Source: Rutidosis leptorrhynchoides (Eukaryota; Streptophyta; Magnoliopsida; Asterales; Asteraceae). Taken from it: a DNA stretch of 64,000 bases. The notes under the pieces are model-generated. The model searched no databases, had not been told where the DNA came from, and saw nothing but the letters and a program-made list of their open reading frames with translations. Made by a program: the position numbers and the translations under genes. Location of the stretch: assembly GCF_046630445.1 (NCBI RefSeq), contig NC_092335.1, positions 633,630,001 to 633,694,000 of the forward strand. Direction: 5' to 3'. Shown piece by piece: positions 20,776 through 33,412 of this stretch (positions are counted from its first letter, which is position 1; each line of letters opens with the position of its first letter).

Positions 20776-23700
20776 TAAGCTGAGGTAGATGGAGGAGTTG
20801 GGAAAATGTGAGGATACTTCTGCATCATTTGATCCTCTCGTTCCCAGGTAAACTCAAGTCCTCGTTTGGCATTCCGTCGTACTCGGATGATCGGAATCTT
20901 GTTGTGTTTCAAAGTTTTGACCTCACGGTCCATAATTTCAACAGGCTCTTCCACGAAGTGGAGTTTGTCGTCAATCGTAAGTTCCTCCAAAGGTATGACA
21001 TGTTCCGGTTCAGCAAGACACTTCTTCAAATTCGATACATGAAAGGTAGGATGAACGGAGCTCAATTGAGTTGGAAGATCCAAACGGTAAGCAACGGGTC
21101 CAACACGTTCCAAGATTTCAAAAGGACCAATGTATCGCGGGTTGAGCTTCCCACGTTTTCCAAAACGGATCACACCTTTCCAAGGTGCGACCTTCAACAT
21201 TACACGGTCACCCACGTTGAATTCAAAGTCTTTACGTTTGAGGTCTGCATAACTCTTTTGACGATCACGGGCCGTCTTGAGTCTCGCTTGAATCTGAGCA
21301 ATCTTCTCCGTTGTTTCATGGACTATCTCGGGTCCAGTGATTTGCTTTTCGCCTACCTCGGCCCAACAAATAGGAGATCGGCATTTGCGGCCATACAATG
21401 CTTCAAAAGGTGCGAGATTAATGCTCGAGTTATAACTGTTGTTGTACGAGAATTCGGCTAGCGGCAAATGCCTTTCCCAAACCTTTCCGAAATCAATGAC
21501 ACATGCACGCAACATGTCTTCCAAAGTCTGAATCGTTCGTTCGCTCTGACCATCGGTCTGTGGGTGATAAGCAGTACTCCTGTCGAGACGAGTTCCCAAG
21601 GCTTCTTGCAAGGAACGCCAAAATCTAGAAGCAAAACGGGGATCGCGATCTGAGATGATCGATAAAGGTACACCATGACGAGATACAACCTCTTTGATGT
21701 ATAGTTGAGCGAGTCTCTCCATCGTATCCGTTTCCTTCATAGCTAGGAAATGTGCAGATTTGGTAAGATAGTCAACGATAACCCAGATGGTATCGTATCC
21801 GCCCACCGTCTTTGGTAGCTTGGTGATGAAATCCATTGTTATCCTTATCCATTGTTATCCTTTCCCACTTCCATTGCGGGATTTCCGGTTGTTGAAGTAA
21901 CCCAGAAGGTCTTTGATGTTCGGCCTTAACTTTCGAACAAGTCAAACACTTACCAACATAAGTTGCAACGTCCTTCTTAAGATTAGGCCTCCAATACTGT
22001 TCTTTAAGATCGTGGTACATTTTGCCCGCTCCAGGATGAATCGAATATCTCGACTTGTGGGCTTCATCTAGTATAAGGTTCCGTAGATCTCCATAAAGAG
22101 GTACCCAAATCCTTCCGGCAAAATATCGAAGTCCAGTCTCCTTAACCTCGAATCGAGAGACGAGAATGTTCAAATGTTCATGAGATATATTTTCCTCCTT
22201 GAGAGCCTCATCTTGGGCTACTCGGATCTGGCTGTTGAGATTTGAATGAATGGTGATGTTCAGTGCCCGAACACGAAGAGGTGCCATCCTCTCATTTCGG
22301 CTCAAAGCGTCTGCTACAACATTGGCCTTGCCAGGATGATAACGAAGTTCACAATCATAGTCGTTCAGCGTCTCGATCCATCGACGCTGTCTCATATTCA
22401 GTTGCTTCTGATCAAAGATGTGCTGGATGCTTTTATGATCGGTGAAAATAGTGCTCTTAGTTCCATAAAGATAGTGTCTCCACAGTTTTAATGCGAAGAC
22501 AACGGCTCCAAGCTCGAGATCATGAGTAGTGTAATTTCGTTCGTGAATCTTCAGTTGACGAGAGGCATAAGCGATAACCTTTGTGCGTTGCATCAGTACA
22601 CAACCAAAACCACTTTTCGAATCATCGCAATAAACTACGAAATCGTCACTGCCTTCAGGAAGTGATAAGATAGGTGCAGTGGTTAACTTCTTCTTTAATT
22701 TGTGAGTCAGCGCGGTCAAAGGACGCGCAATCAGAGAGAAACCTTCAATAAATCTTCGGTAGTAACCGGCGAGGCCTAAAAATTGGTGAATATGCATCGG
22801 AGTAGTGGGGGTTTCCCACTTGCTGATAGCTTCAATCTTGGCGGGATCAACTTTGATACCCTGGTCGCTCACAACATGACCCAGAAATTGGACTTCCTTC
22901 AACCAAAATTCACACTTGGAGAATTTCGCATAAAGTTGCTCTTGTCTCAAGAGTTCAAGCACTAATCGAAGATGTTGCTCATGCTCTTCTTCGCTCTTGG
23001 AGTAAATGAGGATATCATCTATGAAGACGATAACGAACTTATCCAGGTATGGCTTGCAGACACGATTCATGAGATCTATGAACACGGCAGGTGCGTTGGT
23101 TAAACCGAATGGCATCACGAGAAACTCATAATGACCATAACGAGTTCTGAATGCAGTCTTCATCACATCGCTTTCTTTCACCCTCAACTGGTGATAACCG
23201 GATCGCAAATCGATCTTAGAGTAAACGCTCGATCCTTGTAGTTGATCAAAAAGATCGTCAATTCGGGGAAGAGGGTACCGATTCTTGATCGTCAATTTGT
23301 TGAGTTCACGGTAGTCGATACACATGCGGAAGGATCCGTCCTTCTTCTTCACAAACAAGACAGGTGCGCCCCAAGGCGAGAAACCTGGTTGGATGAATCC
23401 ACGGTCTAGCAGTTCTTGTAATTGGCTCTGCAACTCCTGCATTTCGGAAGGTGCGAGTCGATAAGGTGCGCGAGGTACAGGTGCAGCTCCTGGCACTAAG
23501 TCGATTTGAAACTCTACTGCTCTTGGTGGCGGCAATCCAGGCAATTCCTCCGGAAAGACATCGAAAAACTCGTTCACAATTCGAACATCGTTCACACTCT
23601 TCACCTCGGTTTCTAATGTTTTCACATGTGCTAGCACAGTAAGACGTCCTTTCTTCATGATCCTTTGCGCTTTCACGCAACTAATGAGGTTCAGCGTCGA

Positions 23701-23985
23701 GGTACATCTCTCTCCGTAAATGATCAGTGGCTCGCCGTCTCCGTGTGGTATACGAAGAGCTTTATCTCCACAGATAATGTCAGCCCTTATCTTGGTCGAC
23801 CAGTCCATACCGAGAATAACATCAAAGCTTCCCAACTTATTGGGTATCAAGTCAATCTCGAAATCCACACCAGCTATGTTGATAATAGCTCCTCGACTAA
23901 TATGGTCAACTTTCTCAAGTTTTCCATTGGCTACCTCTACAAGCATACTCTCCTTTAAAGGAACTAACGACCAATTTATCTTATC
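20775..23985 (-). pseudogene. Ty3/gypsy pol, upper unit (frameshifted, internal deletion)
   Basis: Protease C-part, reverse transcriptase (FIDD near 23020), RNase H and integrase with HHCC, DD35E core and chromodomain ([12 protein letters not shown]...[10 protein letters not shown]). Three lesions: a TGA at 23986-23988 where the lower unit has Cys, cutting it from gag-protease; an in-frame loss of about 16 codons at the RT/RNase H junction (near 22695, THK joined to LKKK); and a 16-bp tandem duplication (21831-21846 and 21847-21862) that shifts frame at the start of the integrase core, leaving 353 downstream codons open. A dead copy. Confidence 0.92.
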
Positions 23986-24524
23986 TCAAAAGTGTCTACA
24001 TACATAACTTCTATCGGCACCAGTATCAAACAGGACAGAAGCTAATAGATTGTTGATAGTGAATATACCTGTCACCAAGTCGGGGTTCTCACGAGCATCC
24101 CTTGCATTTACATTGAAAGCTCTACCACGCGATGGTCCGCCATCCTTTCGCTTGTTTGGGCACTCGTTCTTGAAATGGCCCGGCTGCCCATATTCATAAC
24201 ACTTTCTCGGTCCATTGGTGTTCGGCTTCCCAGTCATGGTGGTAATCTTGCAGTCCCTACCAATATGCCCAGTCCGTTTGCACTTTTCACAAACAACGTT
24301 ACAATACCCGGTGTGGTGCTTGTAGCACCTCTTGCATTGCGGTAGGGTACCCTTGTAGTTGGGGTTTGAGTTGGTGTTCGGAGTGGGGTTCCTTCCATCG
24401 TTGTGCCTCTTGGCGGGGGTTTGATCATAGGTTCTCCCCTTGCTGTTATCCCACTTACGCTTGTCACTACTACCCGCTTCAGACTTAGCCTTTTCCGGTT
24501 CATCAATGATAATTTGGTTCATCA
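23986..24524 (-). pseudogene. Ty3/gypsy gag C-terminal part and protease start, upper unit
   Basis: Open frame from [15 protein letters not shown] through both zinc knuckles to protease [10 protein letters not shown], then stops at 23986. In the second knuckle one Cys is Tyr (CYEYGQPGH against CYECGQPGH in the lower unit), so it probably cannot bind zinc. The gag N-terminal half is missing: homology ends at 24524, where copia-derived repeats begin. Confidence 0.88.
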
Positions 24525-24745
24525 TATGCGCTTTTCATCATATGCGCTGCGCTTTTAATCATATGCGCTGCGCTTTTAATCATATACGTTGCGCTTTTCA
24601 TCATATGCGCTTTTCATCATATGCGCTTTTTATCATATGCGTTGCGCTTTTCATCATATGCGCTTTTCATCATATGCACTGTGTTTTTCATCATATGCGC
24701 TTTTTATCATATGCGCTGCGCTTTTCATCATATGCGCTTTTCGGT
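24525..24745 (-). repeat. Short tandem repeat (CATATGCGCTTTTCAT type) at gypsy/copia junction
   Basis: About 14 imperfect copies of a 14-22 bp unit with core CATATGCGC. The same unit occurs, reversed, at 36566-36870 in copia A directly after the same flanking sequence, so it belongs to the copia family. Confidence 0.75.
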
Positions 24746-25853
24746 GCTACATATGTATTTCTCATTTTCGGTTATCATTGACTGATAATCATATCCATTA
24801 TGATATATATCAGAGAAACTTAACAAATTTCTCTTTGATTTGGGAGAAAACAAAGCATTGTTTATCAGAAAATTCGTACCATTTGGTAATATGAATTTTT
24901 GCCTTTTCCGTTCCTTATATCAAGTTTGCAAGACCTGATATAGTATTTATGATTCCTTCATTTGATTTAAATCAATGAAATATTTCTTAGATTTGATCAT
25001 AGTGTGTATGTTACCACTATCTGCAATACATAGGTTTTTACCATTTAATTGATGTTGTATTTCAGCAGGATTCATACTAAAACTTCAAATAAGATAAGCA
25101 AATAATGAGTTATATTTCAGCAAGATAATCAAATTATATTACCTGCAAACAAGTTACAATCTGAAGTACATAAAAGATAACACTTAATAAACATATGCGT
25201 TATGGTCTAAAACATTTATTTATGAGTGACACATAACAAGCGAGGCATCTTAGAAAATTCAAATCATTCAAGTCTCAAGGTAGCTCAGGGTTTATTTAAT
25301 TTTTCAACAGATTCACTCTCGTTTTCTTTTCTTTTGGGACTTATTTGTAGAGATAAACAAGATGTTCATGTATTTAAGAAATACTAGACTGATGATCCAC
25401 GTTACCAGATCATTAATAAGAATCTTCGGGATTCTTATAAGAGCGTCTACTAACATCTTCAATTTTATTCTTTCATCGATCACCGTTATTTCTTGATAAT
25501 TAATATCGTATCTATCTTTGAGTATTTTTCATAATACACTTGGATCTTCGATCATATAATATGTAGATTCTAAGGACTCGTCAATATGTTTGCTAAGAAA
25601 AATACTTGCTATTGCTTTCTCTTGTTCGGAACAATTGTTATTTTCATTCAGGGTTTCTAAAATACCGATTGATTTGAGATGTTTTTCTACATTCATAACC
25701 CATGTTAAGTAGTTGTTCCACTTGATTCTAAATGAGCAAATTTAAGCTTTTCAAATTCGACATTTTCTATTATCAAAAAGATGAACAACATAAATCATAA
25801 TCATAATCATAATCAACTTCTATTCATAAACAAATAATAAAATGAAATTAGAA

Positions 25854-26018
25854 TCATTTTAAATTCATAAGTAGCAAACAACAGAATAATGACATGATTA
25901 CAAATGATAAAACCACAAGAGCAGGATAGAATATAGGTTCACCCGGTGGTATATTAGTAACAATGATGATAGTTAGTATGACCAATACAATAGGAAAAAT
26001 CATCCTTGTGTTAATCAT
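25854..26018 (-). CDS. Two-membrane-span microprotein ORF, copia B copy
   Basis: 54-codon ORF on the minus strand, starting MINTRMIFPIVLVILTIII. Two hydrophobic stretches flank a short loop NIPPGEPIFYPAL. It aligns along its length with the copia A copy (35269-35439), with both silent and amino-acid changes but no stop or frameshift. It sits between LTR and gag. Unrecognised family; expression not shown. Confidence 0.5.
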   Translation of the reverse strand: MINTRMIFPIVLVILTIIIVTNIPPGEPIFYPALVVLSFVIMSLFCCLLLMNLK

Positions 26019-26394
26019 CTTTACAAAAACTTTTTGAGAGTGGTAATCTGAGAAAATGAAGATTGATTTGTGAAAATGTAAAAACGGAGATGTTTATTTT
26101 ATATTTGAAAAATATAGTCGTTGTAACATCGTTAGTTGACGTTAACAACCGATATGTATATATGACAGTTGTAACGTCGTTAGTTGACGTTAACGACTGT
26201 TATGTACTCGTTGTATTAATAATAATTTAAATAAAAAAAATTTATTAGTACAAATATGATCACTATAAATACATTTAGTATAAATACGAAGATTAAGAGA
26301 ATAAACATATTATGCATAAATAATAAATTTTAATAATAAACATTAGTATGCATGAAATAAATAATGATTAATTGCATAAGTAATCATAAATGTT

Positions 26395-26790
26395 AGATAA
26401 CATAAATATAAATGTTAATGAAGTTAATAAGAGTTAGATTACAAAAATATAATTCATGCGGTATAACCGACCATATATAACTTAAATAACATAAATATAA
26501 ATGTAAGTGAAGTTAATAACATAAATATAAATGTTATTGAAGTTAATAAAAGTTAGATTACATAAATATAATTAATGCGGTATAACCGATCATATATAAC
26601 TTAAATAACATAAATATAAATGTTAGTGAAATTAATAACATAAATATAAATGTTAGTGAAGTTAATAAAAGTTAGATTACATAAATATAATTCAGGCGGT
26701 ATAACCGACCATATATAACTTAAATAACATAAATATAAATGTTAGTGAAGTTAATAAAAGTTATATTACAGAAATATAATTTTACTTATG
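26395..26790 (-). repeat. Leader minisatellite of copia B
   Basis: Three to four imperfect repeats of a unit containing TTATATATGGTCGGTTATAC and ACATTTATATTTATG words (reverse strand). Copia A carries the same family at 34150-34545. Confidence 0.7.
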
Positions 26791-26916
26791 ATGATAATAA
26801 TATTTACCTTACTAATAAATAATAGAAGATATCGTTAAAGAATTTCTTACCTTGATTAGTGACTTGTGCTTGCTTAGATAAACCTTGATTATACGGAGCA
26901 CTTCGTGCTGATAACG

Positions 26917-27175
26917 TGTTATAATTTAGGAGTTTATAACTACCTTTTTAGTAACGTAGTCTCTAATTATAGAATAGAAAGAAGAGAGAGTAGTATGCAT
27001 ATGAAATATATTGAAAAGTGGTGTCTCTGTAAGTTTACATCCTTCAATATTTATAGTACAATAATTTACTGTACATGGTAGGTGAAATAATAATAAAATA
27101 TAAAGTTCTTCACGAGATACAACAACTCCTGGATTTATGTGGAAAATTGGCAGCCACTTTTGACATTTTATAACA
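26917..27175 (-). repeat. LTR of copia B (259 bp)
   Basis: Minus strand runs TGTTATAAAATGTC...CTAAATTATAACA, with inverted ends TGTTATA/TATAACA, and is followed by CGTTATCAGCACGAAG as in copia A. The LTR sequence itself differs from that of copia A, so it is a related but distinct family. Confidence 0.7.
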
Positions 27176-27184
27176 AATGGGTGA

Positions 27185-27305
27185 TGATATGTACACAACC
27201 TATTTTTGTTATGTACACAATCATGATGCTTTACAGTATTGTACTGTACAACACTTTAAAGCATCATGATTGTGTACATAACAAAAACAAGTTGTGTACA
27301 TATCA
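27185..27305. mobile_element. Foldback MITE (121 bp)
   Basis: Near-perfect inverted repeat: TGATATGTACACAAC at the left and its complement at the right, with matching inner arms (ATGTACACAATCATGATGCT and its complement) around a short centre near 27240. No clear target duplication. Superfamily uncertain. Confidence 0.65.
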
Positions 27306-28017
27306 CTCCTCATATTTAATAGACAAACACACGCATATTATGAATTTTTGCAAATTATCTCAACTAAAGATTTTTACACGAACTCACAATATCAAAGTTG
27401 ATGAATTATCATTTACCACACTAAGTTATCATTAGCTAAATAGTAATTTTTATATAATTACCAACTTTTAGTTGTGAAATTTCATTTAGCCACTTAATAG
27501 TACTACGTAATAGATAAAATTGGACATCTAATTCTATAACAGTATTACCACAATTTTAACAAATATAAGTAATCTATAGGTTATTAATAAAAATTTTATA
27601 TTTATCTCTCGCATCACGAGGGGCATTTAAAACTTACTAAGAATGATCTTTGATTAAATAATCATACTAAACTTACTAAGTATTTTAGTTATAAATCTAT
27701 AATAAATTATATTTAATATCACAAATATAAGCATAAGTATGATATAAATAGATTCTAAAATGATGATGTAGTAGTTGGTGCCATTTTTACGATGGGAATT
27801 GATTACCAACCCGAAAATAAAAAACTTTATTTTAGAAAACATTTTCTAATTAAATAATAAAATAATAAATAAATATTATAAAAACATTGTAAGCAAATAA
27901 TCGTATCATGCAAAATTACTATTACTATTACAGACTACTACTTATTGCTATTACCATTACTATTATAAAAATATTGTAAGCATATGTTACTAAAAATTGC
28001 TTTACTATTACTATTTT
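27306..28017. other. AT-rich stretch without recognised feature
   Basis: About 700 bp, mostly A/T, with short direct repeats and no credible ORF. Confidence 0.6.
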
Positions 28018-28917
28018 TTTAAAAGCACCAAAAATTATATTACTTGGATAAAAACTGTACAGATCTGAGCTGCATTTTTTAGCAGTCACCAGAAATCACA
28101 AGCTGTTAAGGAAGCAGCAGCATACTACAGAGCATACTACAGGAGATACAAATTAATTCCCACGCAAGTATACAAGAAATAATTGAGGATTATTAAGCTA
28201 ATTATGCCAATCAATCTTCTTCGTCTTGCACCTCTTCGAGACCCGCTCGAAACTTTTAACTTGAATATCGTTAAGTGTAACTGGCGGGTTCCAACACTTA
28301 TTCTTGAAAACTTTTATATTACGATTTTTCCATATAAGGTACCCACAAGTCCTCAACTGCGTGCCATATTCTTCGACCCTCTTCCGACATGCCAATATTT
28401 GATCTTTCAAGGAATAGTTCACTAATTCTTCCAAAAAAACATATGTTTCGGCAGGGATATGCAAGCCCTGTGTTGACTTTGTCAACCCATCCAGTCGCAC
28501 CCCGTATGCCACTGGAGCCTAGTGAAACACCTTCACCCATAAATCACCACAATATGCCCGCACCCAGATTCGAGCCTGCGTAGTCGTCATTCTTCCAACA
28601 CTTACATATGTGGGACCAAAGGGATCACAAGGGCCGGATACCGTTGAAGCAATGCTTCGTTGGTAAAAGTTCACTAATACTCAAGTTTGAAACACCACCT
28701 AAACCCCACCAATCAAACACTTTGACCCAAACATCGTAGGCGAGTTTGCACAATACCAAAGAATGATCAATCGTTTCCAAATCTTAATCACAAATCGGAC
28801 AACGTACCGAGTTTAAGTCGATGCCACGTTTATCCGATTCAATTAAAACCGGAATACGCCTTTTTCTAGCTCTCCACACAAACACTTTCACTTTATTGGT
28901 ACAAGATTGTTACACAC
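28018..28917 (-). pseudogene. LINE 3' end (RT zinc-binding region), part 1
   Basis: Minus-strand fragments read as the zf-RVT region of plant L1-type LINEs: VKVFVWRARKRRIPV, then a CPIC...H segment and WKNRNIKVFKNKCWNPPV, with stops and frameshifts. The 3' tail lies at 28018 (T-run on the plus strand). The upstream part resumes at 33216 after the solo LTR insertion. Confidence 0.7.
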
Positions 28918-29678
28918 TGTGATGACCCGGAAATTTCTGACCAAATTTAAACTTAATCTTTGTATGATTTACATTTTCGACACGATAAGCAAAGTCTGTA
29001 AAACTGAATCTCAAAATTTTTGAACTACTTTTATATATTTAAATATCCTTCGGTTGTTTTCGACGATTCGCGAACAATTATATGTAAATAGATACATATA
29101 TACTATAACTTGAAAAGGTAACAATGTATTAATTATTTAATACCGTACATTAAACTTATTGATTTAAATATCTATTTGAATATATATGATAAGTTGAAAT
29201 ATTTATTATTAAAATTTATTTATAAATAACTTCCAATGTGTATTTAAAAACTGATTTATGTATATTAAAAAGACATATACATATATATAATTTCAAGTTA
29301 TTTAGTAAACGATAGTAACAGTTTCAAATTGCTACAGTACCCAAAATGCTACAGTGTTTTTGAAAATCACTATTTGCTACAGTGAATTGCTACAGTGGTA
29401 TAGTTTATGGATGATTTAAGACTATATTTTGACAAAAGGTACGATTCACGAAACGTAAAGTACAAGTTTTCTCAGTATACGATAGGACGTTTGAAAAACC
29501 GGAACCGGGACATAAGTCGAGTGACGACGTACGACTTATCAGAACGAAAATTACAAGTCAACTGTGCATGTGAATTTAATATAATATATAATTAATTATA
29601 TAAATTAAATATATTATATTAATAGTTAAAAAATATGTCGACAAGCTAGGAGTTAAAAACATGTGAGCTGGAAAAAGA

Positions 29679-29756
29679 GGCCATGCGATCGCATGGCCAG
29701 ATAGCCTAAAATCCATGCGATCGCATGGAAGGAGAAATCAGGCCACACTATAAAAG
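29679..29756 (+). promoter_or_regulatory. Paired palindromes and TATA box in solo LTR
   Basis: GGCCATGCGATCGCATGGCC (29679-29698) is a 20-bp perfect palindrome; its 16-bp core CCATGCGATCGCATGG recurs at 29713-29728, 32 bp away (about three helical turns). TATAAAAG follows at 29749-29756. The spacing suggests a dimeric-factor promoter for the LTR (inference). Confidence 0.6.
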
Positions 29757-29795
29757 CTCGACCACTTCCACTTTTGATTAAAATCATTTTACTCC

Positions 29796-29935
<140 letters not shown>

Positions 29936-30025
29936 ATTAATATTATTATTAATCTTATTATTATTAGTATTATTAATAATTAGTATTATACATAAAAACT
30001 ACGACGAGGTTATGAGCGTGTCACT

Positions 30026-32130
30026 TCTAACGGCCCGCCAAAATCGCAATTGACGCGGTACGTTATCTACGGTCCCACAGCGAGGTTTCGACCTCTATAT
30101 GATACGTTTTGATAAAACATTGCATTCATTTAAAAAAAAACATACTTTCTATACATAGAAAGTTTACCAAAATATAGACATATCCCAAATATATATGACA
30201 ACTTATACAAAATGACTAAATCATCAATTTATTTAATAACAGATTATAACATTAATATTTGAATGCAATGTCTTTTTGAAAATATGGCATAAAAGACTCC
30301 ATGCAGCACCTTGAGCAAATAGCAAGCAAACAGCGGAAGCACTTTTGAAAGACCTGAGAATAAACATGCTAAAAGTGTCAACCAAAAGGTTGGTGAGTTC
30401 ATAGGTTTATCGTAACAACCGTTATCAATAGTTTCAATAGACCACAAAATTTCATAATCATAAACATAATACACTCGCAAGTGTATGTAAAGCATTCTAA
30501 GTGGTTGAGCACTTGGTAACCATACTTAACATTTAATCAACGTCGCATATTCCCTTTATTATGAAATCTCACTACACCGTACCAAGTGTAGTTACCAAAA
30601 CGAAGTACTGTGCAACCGTTGAATACTGGTCGTCCAGTCCGGTTGGGGTTGTCAGGCCCGATAGATCTATCAACAGGATTCGCGTTTACAATACCCATGT
30701 AAATAGTAGTTACCAAGCTACAGGAAAGTATGCCAGTGGTACAACTCAACGTAGAATATATTTTTAAGTACTTGTGTCTATTTTGTAAACATTTATAAAA
30801 GCAGCGCATGTATTCTCAGCCCAAAAATATATATTACAAAAGCAATTAAAAAGGGAGCAAAATGAAACTCACCTTTGTAGCCCAATAAACAATTCACGTA
30901 GATGTAACCAATACTCGGAATGCAAGTAACCGTAGACCTCATCTCAAATCAAGAAATTGTTGGTATGGATAAGTAGAGCTCTTTGTAGCCCAATAAAAAA
31001 TTCACGTAGATGTAACCAATACTCGGAATGCAAGTAACCGTAGACCTCATCTCAAATCAAGAAATTGTTGGTATGGATAAGTAGAGCTCTTCGAGAGGAA
31101 TCCGAATATGTAAACGATTTTGTGATCAAGCAAATATTGAAGGAGAATTTGAGGTTAGAAGTGAAGAAGAATGTGGGTGTTCTTGAGGAGAAGAAGAAAA
31201 ATGAACGGGTATGAATAAATTAGGGTTATAGATTAATATATATATATATATATATATCACAGCTATAAAACACGGGTGTTAACTGTATAGTCACGGGATA
31301 TATCTATCTTAATAATAGACATCACGGATAATACAGTGTAGTCACGGGTATGAATATATCACGGGTGTAATAATTTAGTAAACACGGGTATTACTGTAAA
31401 GTCACATGTTATAATTAAATTTTTATCCTTTAGCTAAGATCCAATGTATTTTATCTTAATATGATTCAATGACTGGTTAATTTTATATTTATAAAAAAAT
31501 TATATATATACATATTGTTTGAAACCTTTTAAACTCTTGACGTCATACCTGGTTTGTGTTTTTCATAAAATACTTATTTATAATATTTTACATTAAATAA
31601 ATATTTGTCCTTTATTGAAACATGAATGTTTGAACTAATTTTCTCGGGTTTAATTTAAAAATATCCCAATTAAATAATTCGATTATTTTAAAACTTAATT
31701 ATTATATAAAATAAGTATTCATGCTTTTCGTTGTCTGAAAAGGTATTTTTCTTGGTTTCACTAACCGTAGTGTTTTATATATAAAAAAAAACTAAAAAGT
31801 AGTAAACAAAATTTCTTACAACTTGGATCTAAATAGTGACTAGAAATATATACGAATCTAGTGATGTCGAAATTCAATTTAACCATTTATTATATATTTT
31901 TATTTATCATTTTATATATTTATTTATAAAGTATTTATATATCTTTCATAAGTTATTAGTTTCAATTATTAACTTTATTATTAGTAATTTTCAAAATTTT
32001 CTAGTGATAAATTAACACATATCAAAAGTAGTCTGTTCTTTAATATAGAAAAAAAAAATATGGCATGGAAAAATCATTTAATTTAATAAATGGTTGTTAA
32101 GTATTTAACGGAAAAAGTCGGGTTATTACA
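30026..32130 (-). mobile_element. Solo gypsy LTR nested in the first solo LTR
   Basis: TCACT stands on both sides (30021-30025, 32131-32135). Minus strand starts TGTAATAACCCGACTTTTTC; its other end is GGGCCGTTAGA, with the usual terminal CA mutated. The left end resembles that of the solo LTR at 57719 (CGACAAAATCGCCATTGACG against CGCCAAAATCGCAATTGACG). Contains a direct repeat of about 118 bp (30870-30985 and 30985-31100). No gene. Confidence 0.85.
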
Positions 32131-33215
32131 TCACTTTCAAAAATGAGTTTTACGAGCGGGATAGAGCTAAGGAAATTATGGGTTATTACTAAGGAGGTTA
32201 TGGGTAATGTTCATGAGTATTGTTCGCTAGTCAAACCTAGTGTTTATCATCTCTGTTGCGTCTACGTATTTTTCTGAAATATTGAATCACAATATTGATA
32301 CGTTGAGATCTACGATTATTTGGTAATCCGAGTTTCGGTCACATTACGGTGAACGACTTTATATGCTGCTAAGGTGAGTTTCATTGATCCCTTTTTAATT
32401 GCTTTTGCAATATATATTTTTGGACTGAGAATACATGCAATTTATTTTAAACACAATGGATACAAGTACATACTAAATTCTACACTGAGTTTGAACCGAA
32501 AATCCCTTAGCTTTGGTAACTAGTAACTGCCGGTTATAAGAACTGGTGGGCGCGAGTAGTAGTATATGGATCCATAGGGCTTGATATCCCCGTCCGAGCT
32601 AGAGCACTAGCCTTTTAACGGACGTATGCTATTTGAGAAGCGTACACGTTGGTTTGCGTGTATTATTAAAATGATTATACAAAGGGTACAAATTATATAT
32701 ACGTTAAGTTTAGTTACCAGGGTGCTCAATTTCGTAGAATATTTTGATAAACGTTTCTGGATTGAACAACTGAAATCTTGTGATCCACCTTTATATACAG
32801 ATTATGCGCAACATTAAAACTATGAACTCACCAACCTTTGTGTTGACACTTGTTAGCATGTTTATTCTCAGGTTTACTAGAAGTCTTCCGCTGTTGCTTA
32901 TATGTTAGACAAGCTATGTGCATAGAGTCTTACATGACATACTTTTCAAGGAAACGTTGCATTCACCAAATCATCACCATGTATCTTATTTTGACTGCAT
33001 TGTCAACGAAAGTACTATTGTAAACTATTATTTACGGTGATTGTCTATATGTAGAAATCATCAGATGTCGAAAACCTTTGATTTAAATATTCATTTATGG
33101 TGTGCCTTTTCAAAAGAATGCAATGTTTATAAAACGTATCATATAGAGGTCAAATACCTCGCAATAAAATCAATGAATGACGTATTGTCCATATGGATTT
33201 GGAGCGATCGTCACA

Positions 33216-33403
33216 CACACAGTTTCTAAACTCGATGGACTTGTACGCAGCATTTTGTCAATTATTTGTTCAGTTAGGACTCAAGTCTAAATTGCCCATT
33301 ACCATTGATAGCCAACGCCATGAATCACATTTATCTTCGTTTCGTTGAAGTAAACAGTTTTGACTAGCTCAGTTAATTCAGCTAGTTCACCCACTATTAC
33401 AAA
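33216..33403 (-). pseudogene. LINE 3' end, part 2
   Basis: Continues the LINE frame interrupted at 28917 (reads ...LTEQIIDKMLRTSPSSLETV then part 1), with stops. Upstream LINE sequence is lost. Confidence 0.6.
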
Positions 33404-33412
33404 TTAGAAAAA

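Larger units (their letters stand above)
24525..27175 (-). mobile_element. Copia fragment B: 5' LTR, leader and start of interior
   Basis: Reverse-strand relative of copia A (33830-40264). From its LTR (26917-27175) downwards: CGTTATCAGCACGAAG after the LTR, 88-bp-type leader repeats, the two-span microprotein ORF, degenerate gag, protease-region remnants and the ATATGCGCTTTT repeats where it joins the gypsy gag. The rest of pol and the second LTR are absent. Confidence 0.8.

Noticed and set aside
30026..32130. Inner solo LTR with TG at 30019 as its start
   Set aside because: That start gives no target duplication; starting at 30026 gives TCACT on both sides and aligns with the LTR at 57719.
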